In this document: positions 53,335 to 64,000 of the stretch, in pieces
Position numbering within the stretch: position 1 is the first letter of the stretch
Layout of the letters: each line of letters opens with the position of its first letter
DNA from: Heterodera schachtii
Taxonomy: Eukaryota; Nematoda; Chromadorea; Rhabditida; Heteroderidae
DNA length: 64,000 nucleotides
Reading direction: 5' to 3'
Assembly (NCBI GenBank): GCA_023374025.1
Contig: SIJG01000156.1
Coordinates: 186,001-250,000 of the forward strand
The notes under the pieces: model-generated
Database searches by the model: none
The model's input: the letters and a program-made list of their open reading frames with translations, nothing else
What the model was told of the DNA's origin: nothing
Position numbers and translations under genes: made by a program

Positions 53335-54545
53335 AACGGAGAAAAACTAAAAAAATAATAAATTAAATAAATTAAAATATATTTTTATTAATGGTGACCA
53401 AACAAACTGTGAACAGAACGGTAAAAATTTATTACAGTAAATTAGAGAATTTAATTTATTGAATTCTTCAAATACACTTTTTGAATTATGAATTCCCAAT
53501 CACACAAACAAATCGTTTAAATTCGGTAATTAATGAGCAAAAAAACCCGTAATGAATTTAGCACAGTTCAATCTGTGTAATGGTAATTAATTGCTATTTT
53601 TGCCAATACCGTGGAAAATTGCAACTTTATGTTCACCCTATTAACAAAATTAATTAATTCTTTTTTCTAAAAAATTAAACAATAATTTAATTAATTTCCG
53701 CTTCATTTGCGTCGCCGGTGGCCCTGAAAAGCGAAAAAAAGGAATTAATTAACGCCAACACCCCAAATCGGTGTTGATTAGTGCTAATAATGTGACGAAA
53801 AGCAGCACACGCCCCGCCGGGCGGAACCATCGCGCAAAGAAAAGAAAGGGGGGGGGGGGAGAAAAGAACACACGCAAAAGTAACGGAGGAAATCGGGGGA
53901 AAGAGGGGACAGACCCCGAGGGCAAAACGAAAATTATAAGCAGAGAATAAAGCAAAAAAGGAGGGATAGGAAGTGGGATGGGATGGATACACATTCATGG
54001 TCACGATGATTTAAATTGAAAAATGGGTATTATTACTATAAATGGTGGGACCCCTTTTTGGAAGAAAAAAATTTTTTTCGAAAAAATCCTGAAAAGATGT
54101 TTATTGAGATTTACTGGATCGGAGAACCCGAATTCAAGGTTCATTTTAACCAATTTCGAATCCCGGACCTGAATTCGAACAAAAAGTCGAAATTCAAAAT
54201 TTTTAAAATTCTCACTTTTGTTACTAAATTGACCAATATAAGCTAAATTTAGTCAAAAAGCATTGCAACATCATAAAACGGTCATTCTATGCAGATACGT
54301 ACGAACATAAAAATGAATTTTAAAAATTTTATTGCTTTTTGACGCAAAAGAAAATGGGAAACGGATGTGCAGCACACAAACAAAATGGTCATTTTCCAAT
54401 GTTAAAAAGGGTTCAAAAATGGCACCTATGGTTCATCCATCAGCTGAACCAGTTCATTCAAAATTGCAGTGCATTAACTATTTTTACAGTTATCATTGGG
54501 GTGAAAAACTTCATTTCCCCCCCCCCCCTTTTTGTTGTTGTTTTG
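53335..54545. other. intergenic, mostly AT-rich
   Basis: A short minus-strand open frame (53690-54004) with a hydrophobic N-terminus is possible but unsupported. 54110-54190 carries the 'gaattcgaacaaaaagtcga' wording of the 15.9 kb fold-back loop. Nothing else. Confidence 0.35.
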
Positions 54546-54549
54546 TTAG

Positions 54550-54749
54550 TGTTTGAGTTGTGAAGGCGAAGAAAATGAGGGACAATTGGACAATGATCGA
54601 GCGAATGGGTAGGCCTCATGCGGCGCCTTTGTTGTTGAACAAATGAGTCATTTGACAAACCATCCCCCAGGAATGTATCGGAGTTGAATATAGATGAGGG
54701 GAATACAGTCAATCGAGAGGAGGACGGAAATAATTACGGATTACAATAA
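54550..54749 (+). CDS. C-terminal exons of an acidic protein
   Basis: Exon 54550-54608 (CLSCEGEENEGQLDNDRAN) joins in phase across a GT-AG intron to 54671-54749 (NVSELNIDEGNTVNREEDGN ... LQ stop). Upstream exons were not found. The CxxC beginning resembles the end of the CAP gene's hinge and the CVNC exon at 44.4 kb, so a relative of those secreted proteins is possible. Confidence 0.35.
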
Positions 54750-55166
54750 TTGGAAATCAGTTAAAACGGAGGCCGGATTCGTACTCAGCGCCTCTAAATA
54801 CCCCTAGAAATATGTTATTAGAATTTTTAGAAGTTTAAAAAAAATTTTGTTCGGGACCAGTAAAGACATGATTGCCGAGGAAAGCGTGGTTTTTCCGGGC
54901 GAACCATGCACAATTTTTGAAAACAAAAGTTGCCCAAAGTAAAAGAAGTGCCGGGATTGCCAATCCACTTAAGAAACTAATTTCTTTTAAATTTTTATAT
55001 GGTCGAAGAAGAAATTCTTTTTCATTTTTTTGTCGTCATTAAAATCAGGACAATTGCGTGAATATGATGAGATTTAAATATTTTATATGCTGCGCCATAT
55101 ATCTTCAACAAAAAATCAAAAAATCGGCTGTCATCAAAAACGAGCAAGCGCCATACACACAAAAAA

Positions 55167-58100
55167 TCACTTCTGCGCCGGACGAAATTTCCGTTGACTG
55201 CCCACCCAACCACCGCCACCGCTAGCGCCACCTCCACCACCGCCACCACCACCACGGCTTGCATGCGACGAAGAATACACAACAGCCTAAAAAGGAGCAA
55301 AATAAGAAAATAAAATTTAAAAAAATGGAAGGGAGACAAACTTAATGGAATTTAAACACTTTAACTTCGATGAAAATTTTTATTTGAGAATTTATCTCAA
55401 CGCCATAAAGCAACAAAAGCCAATAAAATGAGAATGTAATGCATTTAATAGTTAAAATACACAACTGACGCACCCCGGAATAGTGATGGTGAACATTGCG
55501 CGGTCGCTGGGGATGCGGCTGATGGGAATGCGTTTGCTGAGAATGCGGTTGCTGCGAGTACGGTTGCTGAGGGTGCGGTTGCGGAGGATACGGCTTTTGC
55601 GGCAGCGGTTGCTGCTGCGGTTGCTCCTGTTGCTGCACGAGTGCCGGATGGCCAGCCGCCACTTGGAACTGATGAGCGAACATTTCCAACAGTTCGCGCT
55701 GCTTTTTTGCTGAAAATAAATTTAAAAAATAATGAAAAGTATTATTGAATAAAGCATGTCTTTTGCCGTTTTGGCCACTCTAAAGAAAATGATGGAAAAA
55801 ACAATTCCAAAAAGTTCTAAGTCGTAAACGCATCTAATAATAAGTGATAAGCGTATTATTAGGTAGTTTCCAATTCGGTGAGGAGGGTGGTGTACTTTTT
55901 TTTGGTAAATGTATGAGCCATGACAATTTTTGTGTTTAACGGAAACTCACTGTTCGGACAGAACAGCGCCGTATGCTCCTGCGAGCCGCACTCCTCACAA
56001 CGTCTGTCAATGATGGACGGCGAACGACGCACAAAATTGTTGTTCACATTCCCAGCACCCGCACCACCACCAACGCTCCCACCAGTGCTAACCCTGTTGC
56101 TGTAAAATGAAAGAATGAGGGATTGAAACAGACATTTTTGCCAACCCATGATGATATTGATGGAAACGACCACCACCACCACCGGTGCCACCGCCTCCGC
56201 CACCCATTTGATGATGGGGTTGATTTTGATGGTGCTGTTGCTGCTGCTGATGATGGTAATTCACACGCCCGTGATACGGCATGCTGGTCATGACCACTTT
56301 CTTGGCCTGATTCGGAAGAAGGGGAGGCGGAGCAGCACCCTAAAAAAGAATGGACTCACAATCAGAACAGAGAAAAGAAAAGCCCCCAACTCACCCTGGA
56401 CATATCGCTTTTCCTATTCGGGTGGTAGGGATGGCGAGGAGGGACATTCTAAACAGCAAAGAAATGCATCATGACATAGGAAAGGAACTCACTCACCTTG
56501 AATGAGTCGGTTTTCTTGATCGGCGACGGGGGACGAGGAGAAGCCGCCTAAAAACGAATCCGTAGAAAAAAACTGACTGTGATAAACTCATCACCTTGCC
56601 GTGGTCCTTTTTCTTGACCGGCGTCGCAGAACGCGGTGGAGTGGCATTCTTAAAGTATTCAAGAAAGAGTGGTTGTGAGAAAATGAGGCGCTAGTTAAAA
56701 AGTCACACTGCAAAGGGGGGGGGGGGGGTCCATTTAACTTTGTTCGAGTTTGGTATAGATTCAAAATTAGTAAAATGGATGTCAGATTTTTGTTCAGCTT
56801 AATAAAATTCAATGGGTGTGAGACGAATTCACCTTGACATAGTCAGTCTTCTTGACCGGCGTCGAAGGACGCGGAGGAGTGACAGCCTTAAAAAGAATTA
56901 TACGACAAAAGTGAGACACGACCGATAGACTCACTTTGACTGGCTCTTCAATCTTCTTGACCGGTGACAAAGGAGGAGGCGGAGAAACAGCCTTAAAGAA
57001 AACAAATCGTATAAATGGAGGACCCAAAAAAGGATAAACGCACTTTGGCCTGCTCCGTTTTTTTAATGTCCACTGGAGACGGAAAACGAGGAGAAACAAC
57101 CTTAAAGAAAGAATTGGAACAAAAACAGAGGGGGCAATGAACCAATAAACGCACTTTGGCTTTTTCGGTTTTCTTGACTGGCGACAGAGCACGCGGAGGA
57201 GACATAGCCTTAAAAACAAAATTTAAATTATGATAAGCCCAGCTAATTTGTCAAGCAAAAAGCAGTTATATCGCCGTAAAAAAAAAGAATTTGGCTGTGG
57301 CAAAGTATTTATTACGAACCAACACAAATGACAAAACCTGTTGCTGATGCGGCTGCTCGACTGTTGGTCCCATCGCCGGTGGCGGATGGAATGGTCCGAT
57401 GTTGGGCGGACAACCGAAAAGCGCCGCGGCCATAGCATTGTGATGGTGCGTCGGCGGTGCCGTCTGCGGAGGCGGTGTCTGCTGCCGCTGCATGTGCACT
57501 CCGCTGCTGGTGGTGGGCGCGGACAACGACGGCGTTGGGTAGGCAAAGTGCGGCTGCTGATAGTGGGGGTGGTGATGCATCGGATGCTGCTGTTGCTGAT
57601 GTCGCACAGGCATTTGGCCAATCAGTTCATTCGGCTGTTTTCAAAATTTGTTTATTTTTTCCTTCAAAACATTCGTTTTGAATTCGGGAGAAAAGAAAAC
57701 CTGCTGATGCGGCTGCTCGACTGTTGGTCCCATCGCCGGTGGCGGATGGAATGGTCCGATGTTGGGATTGTAGCCGAACAGTGCGGTGGGCATGACGTGT
57801 TGGTGGTGCGTCGGCGGTGCCGTCTGCGGCGGCGGTGTCTGTTGCTGCTGCATGTGCGCTCCTCCGGTGCTGACGGTGGGCGCCGAGAGCGGTGGCGGTG
57901 GATAAGCGAACGACGGTTGCTGATAGTGAGGATGGTGATGCATCGGATGTTGCTGATGCTGTCCAGGCATTGGGCCGATCAGTTCATTGGGCTGTGAAAG
58001 TGTAAATGTTGAGTAGGTAAATAGGTTTAATATGAATTTGCCGTATAAAAATATTTCCGGGTTTTTATGGCAGTTTTTGCCTTGCAAAATCCGACTGAAA

Positions 58101-58401
58101 TGCAAACCTAAGTGGAGTTTCAGGAAGTGAAACGAAAAAAAACCTGCTGATGCGGCGGTTCGCCCGCCGGTCCCATCGCCGCCGCCTGCTGAAAGGTGCC
58201 GAAATTGGTAGCGTAAATGAACAGTCCGGTGGGCGTAGCGGCCGCCGCCATGGCGTGAAGTTGTGCCGCCTGTGGTGGCGGAGTCGGCTGCTGCTGCATA
58301 TGCGCTCCGGTGCCCGCGTTGGGCGCAGACAGCGGCGGAGGTGGGTAGGCAAATTGTGGTTGCTGATAATGGGGGTGATGATGCATCGGATGCTGCTGCA
58401 T
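55167..58401 (-). CDS. Pro/His/Gln-rich CCHC zinc-knuckle protein with tandem micro-exons (14 exons)
   Basis: Minus-strand exons: 58401-58144, 57991-57701, 57634-57338, 57208-57155, 57100-57044, 56991-56935, 56886-56833, 56648-56595, 56547-56497, 56448-56395, 56339-56134, 56099-55951, 55709-55474, 55286-55167. All phases close: 645 residues. Exons 1-3 are diverged copies of one unit (QHPMHHHPHYQQP.FAYPPPP...). Exons 4-10 are 17-19 codon repeats of the form (A/V).(S/T)PPR..(S/T)PVKK...K. Exon 12 holds CEECGSQEHTALFC, an exact CX2CX4HX4C knuckle. Exon 13 is Gln/His/Pro-rich, and the last exon ends in a Gly-rich tract. Low-complexity tracts plus a knuckle suggest an RNA-binding, condensate-type protein (inference); family not recognised. 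Divergently placed from the MCRS1 gene, 620 bp away. Confidence 0.75.
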
Positions 58402-59004
58402 TTCAAAATTTTCAAATCTTTAATCAGAAAGCAGTCAGTAAGACAATGACTTTGGCATAATAAAAATAATTTCATACTCCATTTTCTAACAACTAATTAA
58501 TCACTCGAATGTGCAAGATGCGCTTGTGGTGGAAAATAAGTTGGCAAAAAGACTAAAATTGGAATGTTTAATTATGATTCTACAGAATTCTGTGAATATG
58601 TTTTTTGGACTGCAATTAGAAACTAGGATACTATTTGCAAGAAATTCTAAGCCAAGTGGATGACAAATTAAATCAAATTCCATTAAAAAAAGCGGAAGAT
58701 GGCATTTCCGTTTATAGGCAATTAAGGAAATATTGGTCAGTAAACAATTGTAAGTTGTCGGCTTCGGCACTTTGATTTGATTCCGTCTCTGAATAGTTAA
58801 ACAAATTCGTTTTGCCAAACTAAAAATTCAAAAATTTTTGTAGCACCTAGGTGCTAACTTAAGCACCGCAGCCGCGGGGGTAATAATTCAGGAAATACGG
58901 CATTTCCTTTTCTTGGCTCTTTGCGTCTTCTGTCGGAATTTTGCCCCTTTATCGCTCTCTCTTTTTTAGTCTGAATTAAAAATTTTCTTTTGAATTAACC
59001 GATT
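58402..59004. promoter_or_regulatory. shared divergent upstream region
   Basis: 620 bp between the zinc-knuckle gene (-) and the MCRS1 gene (+). It contains no repeat element except weak AT-rich runs and a GC patch at 58862-58880. Promoters of both genes should lie here; no motif is claimed. Confidence 0.4.
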
Positions 59005-59014
59005 ATCTTTTCAG
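59005..59014 (+). promoter_or_regulatory. probable trans-splice acceptor of the MCRS1 gene
   Basis: TCTTTTCAG ends 8 bp before the ATG at 59022 with no upstream exon, the usual position of a nematode spliced-leader acceptor. Confidence 0.5.
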
Positions 59015-59021
59015 GAAAATA

Positions 59022-61798
59022 ATGGAATACACCGAAAGTAAAGATTTCCCAGGCTCTTCTTTTGACAACAATGAGGCCATCAAAAATACAACTGGTGAAA
59101 TAAAAGATGTTTTGATTACGCCAGAACTAAACCTGGTAAAAATTTACTTCATTTTCATTATGTCATAGATTTTTGTGCAGAAAAATTCTAAAATTCCCGC
59201 TAATCTGTAGAAATTACGCAAACAAAAGTATTTAATGCCGTATACTGTATACATTTTTCTTTGACATTAAGTCACAATGCACAACCACAACTGCTTCGTC
59301 GAGTTTGTCTTCAGCTGACGTGGAAGTATCGAAAATTCTTAATGGGAAATCGTTGTCATGCGAAGACGTACAGAAGAAGACCGACCACGAGCAAGAACTT
59401 GAAGAAAACATGGACACCACCAAAATAGTGCCAGTCATCTCTTCCAATTTGGCCACATCATTTCATTCCCTTCGACAATCCGAGGGAAATGGACGAGCCG
59501 ATGAATACATGCAAACATCACTGGACATTATATCGTCAACTTCGCTGCAATACAATCCGCAAAACATTGGACACGATCAATCGGCGGACAATACGCGCGT
59601 GCGAAGGTCAACTCGCGACATCAAAAGACCAAAATTTGATGACGAATTGGTGGAAAGTGTGCAAATTGTACAGCCAAAATGCACACCACGGAGGCGACAG
59701 TTCCAAGAAAAAGCGAATGGAAATGGGACAGCAGCAGCAAATTCGAGCGAAGTGATTCACTTTCAGTGTCTTCGGCATAATGATTGGATATGTCTTTGTT
59801 TATTTTAGGATGATTTGAGACGGAAAAAGCCAACGGTGAAAAGTGAGACTGAATTTGATGGGATGGTGGGCCCCGCACTGTCCGAAAACCCCGCGGTTTC
59901 ACCGCAAGGTAAATGGATTTTGTACTAGTGTAAATTGACTTTGTGTTCAAGAAGCACCGCGTAAAAGGAAATCGACAATTTGTTCCTGGGAAAACGGGCA
60001 GCAAACTGAGGAAAGTGACCACAGCAGCAGGAAAAGGAGGAGCAAATAATGCCATGACGAATGATTTTCCGGAGACAAACGTTCAAATGCCAAATGGAGA
60101 GGGAGCAAGGGTTGTCCCGATATGTTCTTCAGTCAGTTGAATCACTTAAACGATGGAATGTCGAAGATGGTCTGTAATTGACGGGTGGTGGTCATCTTTC
60201 TGAATTTACCCTCTCGAAAACTCTCAGATTAATAAACTAATTTGGATTTTAGTCGATTTTATTAGCAAGTTTTTCCCGGAAATTTCTAAATTATCCCCGA
60301 CGGCATCGCTGAATCAAATTTTTCCCTATTTTTAGAATTCAAGTTCCAAAATGGGTCAAAATATGATATGGAATTTTCTGGGATCTTTTTGTTGTAATGC
60401 TAAAAAGACATAGTATATTTTCCAGATATTGCGCTAATTGCTGCGGTCACTCATGTAAGGCATTTTGCGTTTTTCCCCATCAATCTGTGCCTTTTTTAGG
60501 TTTCTGACCTGAATGTGGTTCATAATCAGATGAAATTTTCGAAGCGCTATTCCTTGGCTGAAATTGAAGAGCGATGGTACGACATGCTTTACAACGAACA
60601 GACAAGCACTTTGACAAGAAAAAGAATGGAACAGATCAGCAAGGAGAAAATACGAGCAATTCAATCCAAAATTCCCTTTTCGCATGAGGAAGAACATTTG
60701 ATCCGACAAATCCCTTCAAATGTTCAACAACACTTGCTCCAATTGCACATTGACCAATTGTTGGAACAGAACCAGCAAATATTTCATCACAGCCGAACTT
60801 TGAAAGCTGTCGAAGAACACTGGCGAGAGCTGAAGAATGTGCGGTTGTTAATTGACCAAACCCCACAGAAAGAGGACACCCAAGAAGAAAGCCTTGTAAT
60901 CACGGAACTATCGCAAAATTAATGAATGCTTCAACGGGATTTTTAGCTCGAGCGTATTTATGACCTTGGTTCACTTGTCGGGATTGACCCGGCCGACTTG
61001 TTGCCGTTGGATGTTGAGGAACGACAGTTTGCCCGATCAGCACTGATCACGGAAAGAGAGACAAATGATTGGCAGAATGTGTTCGTTGGTGCCATAACGG
61101 GAGTGCCCACTTCACTTCCGAACATGTCGCCCAATTCCATGGGCATTTTGTTTGGCCGAACAACGACTTATGACATTCGGGATGACAAAGTGCTTATTGG
61201 GCGCAGCACGAGGAGTAAGAAAGACTCGGACGATGAAGTCGCTCAGCCTAAACCTATTTGTCCCCATTTAGACCATGCTGTCCCTGTGGATTTGTCACTT
61301 GATGGACCTATTGCTCATGTCAGCAGAAAACAAGTAAAGTGATTGTGTTTTCTACCAAAAAGGGTTCACTAAAATTAAAAAGGGGGGAGGGCCGAGAGAA
61401 ATTTCGCAAAGGGATCCATCCGGCAAATAAATCTATGACCCTTTTTTTTACTTTCAAACCGCTTTTGCGACGCACTTTCAAAAAAAAAAAATCGGGATTC
61501 AAATTCTCCAAAAGTTTACCTCTGGGGGAGGTTGGCTTCCAACTGTGCTAATTGCAATGTTTTACCACATATTAAGGCCTTTTTGAAAATGACCGAGAAT
61601 GGTGAATGTGTGATACGGAATCTTGGAAGAAGACCGATTTACATCAACGGAGTGCCATTAATGGAAAACGAGGCTATGGTTTTGCCACAGAATTCAATTA
61701 TTGAAATTTCGCAAATCAAACTCAAATTCATCAAGAACGAACATTACCAGAAGGAATTGGTGCAAGGCAGATTCTTTGGAAATAGAAAACAACAATAG
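59022..61798 (+). CDS. mcrs-1: microspherule protein 1 (MCRS1) orthologue, FHA domain, 9 exons
   Basis: Exons 59022-59135, 59272-59751, 59809-59908, 59952-60014, 60110-60169, 60426-60454, 60500-60895, 60947-61333 and 61577-61798, all in phase: 616 residues. The conserved N-terminal MCRS domain spans exons 5-7 (SLKRWNVEDDIALIAAVTH; SLAEIEERWYDMLYNEQ; IQSKIPFSHEEE). The C-terminal FHA domain spans exons 8-9 (VLIGRSTRSKK; SLDGPIAHVSRKQ; NLGRRPIYINGVPL; NSIIEISQIKLKFI). MCRS1 is a nuclear protein of the NSL/INO80-type chromat complexes and also acts at spindle microtubule minus ends. The intron 61334-61576 reads as a poor frame. The N-terminal half (exons 1-4) is Ser/Thr-rich and poorly conserved, with basic KRKS and RRSTRDIKRPK stretches. 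Confidence 0.9.
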
Positions 61799-62268
61799 TC
61801 CGGTCAATCGCTCAAACGATATCTGTTTCATAATTTCAAGGAATTGTATTTTCGACATAGATAAACAGAAAAAGGAAAGACCATGCTTTTCATCCTTGGA
61901 AGTTATTGTCGCTATTAATTAGGGTCCGTTACACCTAATTTCAAAAAAATTTTCTCCGGTTCGGATCCTCCAAAGCTTTATGTTTGTGACATTGGATGAG
62001 ACATAAGAATCAATAAAGCTTTCCATTAAAAAATGATGTCCCCTGGGGTTGCCGGTCACGAATGCGACATAGAGACTGAAAACATTCGAGGAGCTAAAAT
62101 TACGAATTTTTGTGTTCCATTTTCTGCGGAAAAATGAGTGAACATTTGTATAACTCCTACTTTAATTAAAATCATTTACTGTATAAGACAAAAAGCACAT
62201 GAGGCAAAAAAGTCGTTTCCTGCAAATCACACATTAAATGAAAATAATATTTTTGTTGTTTCTCCCCC
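61799..62268. other. intergenic between two convergent genes
   Basis: 3' ends of the MCRS1 gene and the minus-strand gene. A tcaataaagc signal is at 62010-62019. 62038-62085 is a fragment of the 15.8 kb fold-back arm. Confidence 0.5.
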
Positions 62269-63870
62269 TTAAATATTCGTCAAATCGGCACACAACGCAC
62301 GCCGCTTCTCCTCGTTCTGTTGGTATGCCTCAGAAAAATCGGAACGGAATTTGAAAATGCGCTCTTTCACCGCGTCGATTCGGCTCAACAAACGCTTTTT
62401 CTCCGCTGCCAAACGGCTGAAAAAACGAAGCAATTAAAGTTTTACGAACTTCCTAACCAATTCCTCACCTGTATTTGTCCGTGTACTGCTTGACGGCATC
62501 GCAATACCCTTCCATTGCCTCGTCCATTTCCGTCTCGTGCCACTGTTCAAACTCCGAATCGTTCAGATGGCCCATCGGAATTGGCACAGTCGAAGGAGGC
62601 GGAAGTTGCGGAGATTCGAACACACGATCGTCCTCAAAGTCAATAGGAACGGTTCGGGTGGCCTGCAAATGCAAAATTTGTTAAATTTAAGTGTGAAAAT
62701 CATTGCCTAGATTTACCGTCGAATGGTGCGAACTTTTCGGCGTTTCCGTAAGCATTGTCATCGCCCCCGGGGTTATTTTCATCGAACGAGCGTCTGCCGA
62801 CAATTCGTCAAGTCCGTAATTATCCTAAAATGTTATTTAATGTTTCATATTTTTTTTAAATTTTACCTGAGAGCCAAACAAAAGTGAAGAGGCGTGTTTT
62901 TTGGTAAGGTCGTCAAGCAGCAACGGGCTTTGGAAGCCTAAAAATGTGATTAAAAGATTCAACGCCTCCATTTGTATGGCAAGTAAACCAGATTTAAGTG
63001 ATTAGTTCAAATTTAAAATTGCTTTTCCTTTTTGCCAATTTATTTTTTACCTAAAAGAAAACTCACGGGCATGAAAGGGAGTGTGTTGTATGACATGAGT
63101 TTTGTTTAATTTTTCCTCCAGCGATCCATATTTGGAAAACCCATCAACCTTAATAATCCTTGTTGTAAGATTTAAACCTAAAAATGCTTACAGGAGTTTT
63201 CGGCAGCATTAATGGCCTAAAAATAGTTCTGGTTGTGTCCAGGAAGCCGGCTAAAAGGAGGAAAATGAATTTGTTTTTAATCAAATTGATTGGCTTTATC
63301 TACACGGCAATGGAGAGTTGGCGTCCTTGCTGAGCATGTGCGACTCCATCTCCGGCTCCAACTGTTCCTCCTGCACAAATGAGCGCCAGCCGGACTCGGC
63401 GTTGTCCAGCACGAACTGCTTGCGTGGCTTCTTGCCCAACATCGCACTGCTGGTCAGTGGTGCGGACAGTCCACCACCGCCGTCGCTGGTGGATGTGTGG
63501 CTAAACAAACGTAAATTAGGCAAAAGTGCCATCATTTAAAGCCCCAAAATTCCCCTGAAAACATTCAATTAGTGCAATTTCCACGGTTTTATTGCACTGT
63601 TATAACACAGTTCCAATCTCAGGAACAAGCAAATTTTTACCCCGTCTTAGCACCAAAGACTGCGGAGCAACGTTTGCGCACGGTCGGAACCCGAAGGTTT
63701 TCCTCTGCCGACTCGTCCCCATTGTCCACCACCTTTGCCTCCTCCGCCATCGCTTTGCTGCCTTCAACTTCTCCAGCAGTTGTTTCTGCTCCTGCTTCCC
63801 CTCCACCATTGTTCTGTCCGCTCTGCAAAGCCTCCGCACCAATTCCATCGTCACTGTTCTGAGTCGTCAT
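62269..63870 (-). CDS. unrecognised protein with C-terminal coiled-coil, about 8 exons
   Basis: Minus-strand exons: 63870-63641, 63500-63306, a short exon near 63210-63190, 63177-63067, 62937-62867, 62824-62717, 62662-62469 and 62416-62269. Phases close except around the short exon. The start is MTTQNSDDGIGAEALQSG after an AAA context; the N-terminus is Gly/Glu/Ala-rich and acidic with VPTVRKRCSAVFG. The middle has KKPRKQFVLDNAESGWRSF and SPLLLDDLTKKHASSLLFGS. The C-terminus (SRLAAEKKRLLSRIDAVKER; FRSDFSEAYQQNEEKRRALC) is a predicted coiled-coil. Probably nuclear or cytoskeletal from composition. No family was recognised. Confidence 0.6.
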
Positions 63871-64000
63871 TAAATGGAAAACAAACTTTTTGTTGGCTAA
63901 ATAAAGAAATAGGAAAATTTTTAGTTGGAACAACTTTATTAGACACTACCAAAAGTCAAACGGATTTTTAGTTGCTAACTGTAAATAACGTTTTTCTTTT

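Noticed and set aside
53687..54004. Minus-strand 105-codon frame with hydrophobic start
   Set aside because: Compositionally Phe/Pro/Ser-rich with an alternative overlapping frame equally open; no convincing splice model.
1..64000. CRISPR arrays, bacterial operons, riboswitches, replication origins
   Set aside because: The sequence is eukaryotic with spliceosomal introns; the regularly repeated DNA is minisatellite or MITE, not spacer-repeat.

Overview
The window is nuclear DNA of an animal with short introns (about 50 bp, GT-AG with a TTTTCAG-type acceptor), an AT-rich intergenic background and a very heavy load of small repeats. The gene families point to a plant-parasitic cyst nematode (Globodera/Heterodera-like). 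These are a BTB-BACK-MATH protein, an F-box-associated C-terminal domain protein of the kind expanded in those genomes, a CAP (venom-allergen-like) protein and small secreted proteins. The assignment rests on recognised family resemblance; no search was run.

Layout. 1-2.9 kb: repeats only. 3.0-6.5 kb (+): an 11-exon BTB-BACK-MATH-MATH gene. 6.5-16.6 kb: repeat-dominated, with one small secreted-protein gene (8.3 kb), a DEAD-box helicase fragment (9.7 kb), fold-back elements, a hAT-type MITE and the first copy (A, 11.4-13.9 kb) of a 2.5 kb duplicated segment carrying an antisense BTB-MATH pseudogene. 16.7-18.2 kb (-): an F-box-family gene. 18.8-20.85 kb: a 2.1 kb minisatellite of 15-16 bp units, open in all six frames by composition. 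It abuts the second copy (B, 20.85-23.3 kb). 23.3-31.3 kb (+): a Ty3/Gypsy-type retroelement with an unusual order: membrane (env-like) part plus protease, then RT-RNase H-integrase, then a coiled-coil and CCHC knuckle at the extreme C-terminus. 31.8-36.9 kb: two direct copies of a 1.2 kb non-coding segment, one carrying a 401 bp fold-back insertion that the other lacks.

37.6-41.5 kb (+): an organic-solute-transporter-alpha-like membrane protein. 42.5-47.3 kb (+): a secreted Cys/Gly/Asn-rich gene followed by a divergent CAP-domain gene; they may be one gene. 48.5-51.4 kb (-): an Ala/Lys-rich repeat gene, a chimeric exon copy and an acidic C-terminal exon. 52.8-53.3 kb (-): a three-exon small secreted-protein gene. 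55.2-58.4 kb (-): a 14-exon Pro/His/Gln-rich CCHC zinc-knuckle gene with seven tandem phase-0 micro-exons. 59.0-61.8 kb (+): the MCRS1 (microspherule protein 1, FHA domain) orthologue, divergent from it. 62.3-63.9 kb (-): an unrecognised gene with a coiled-coil C-terminus.

The main biology is the repeat landscape. There are at least five hAT-type MITEs with TAGGG/TAGAG/CAGGG ends, four of them with exact 8 bp target duplications. There is also a fold-back family whose copies share an inner palindrome but have unrelated outer ends, each end built as a tandem doublet. Exon models were built by hand from splice sites and phase continuity; where phases close, the model is well supported.
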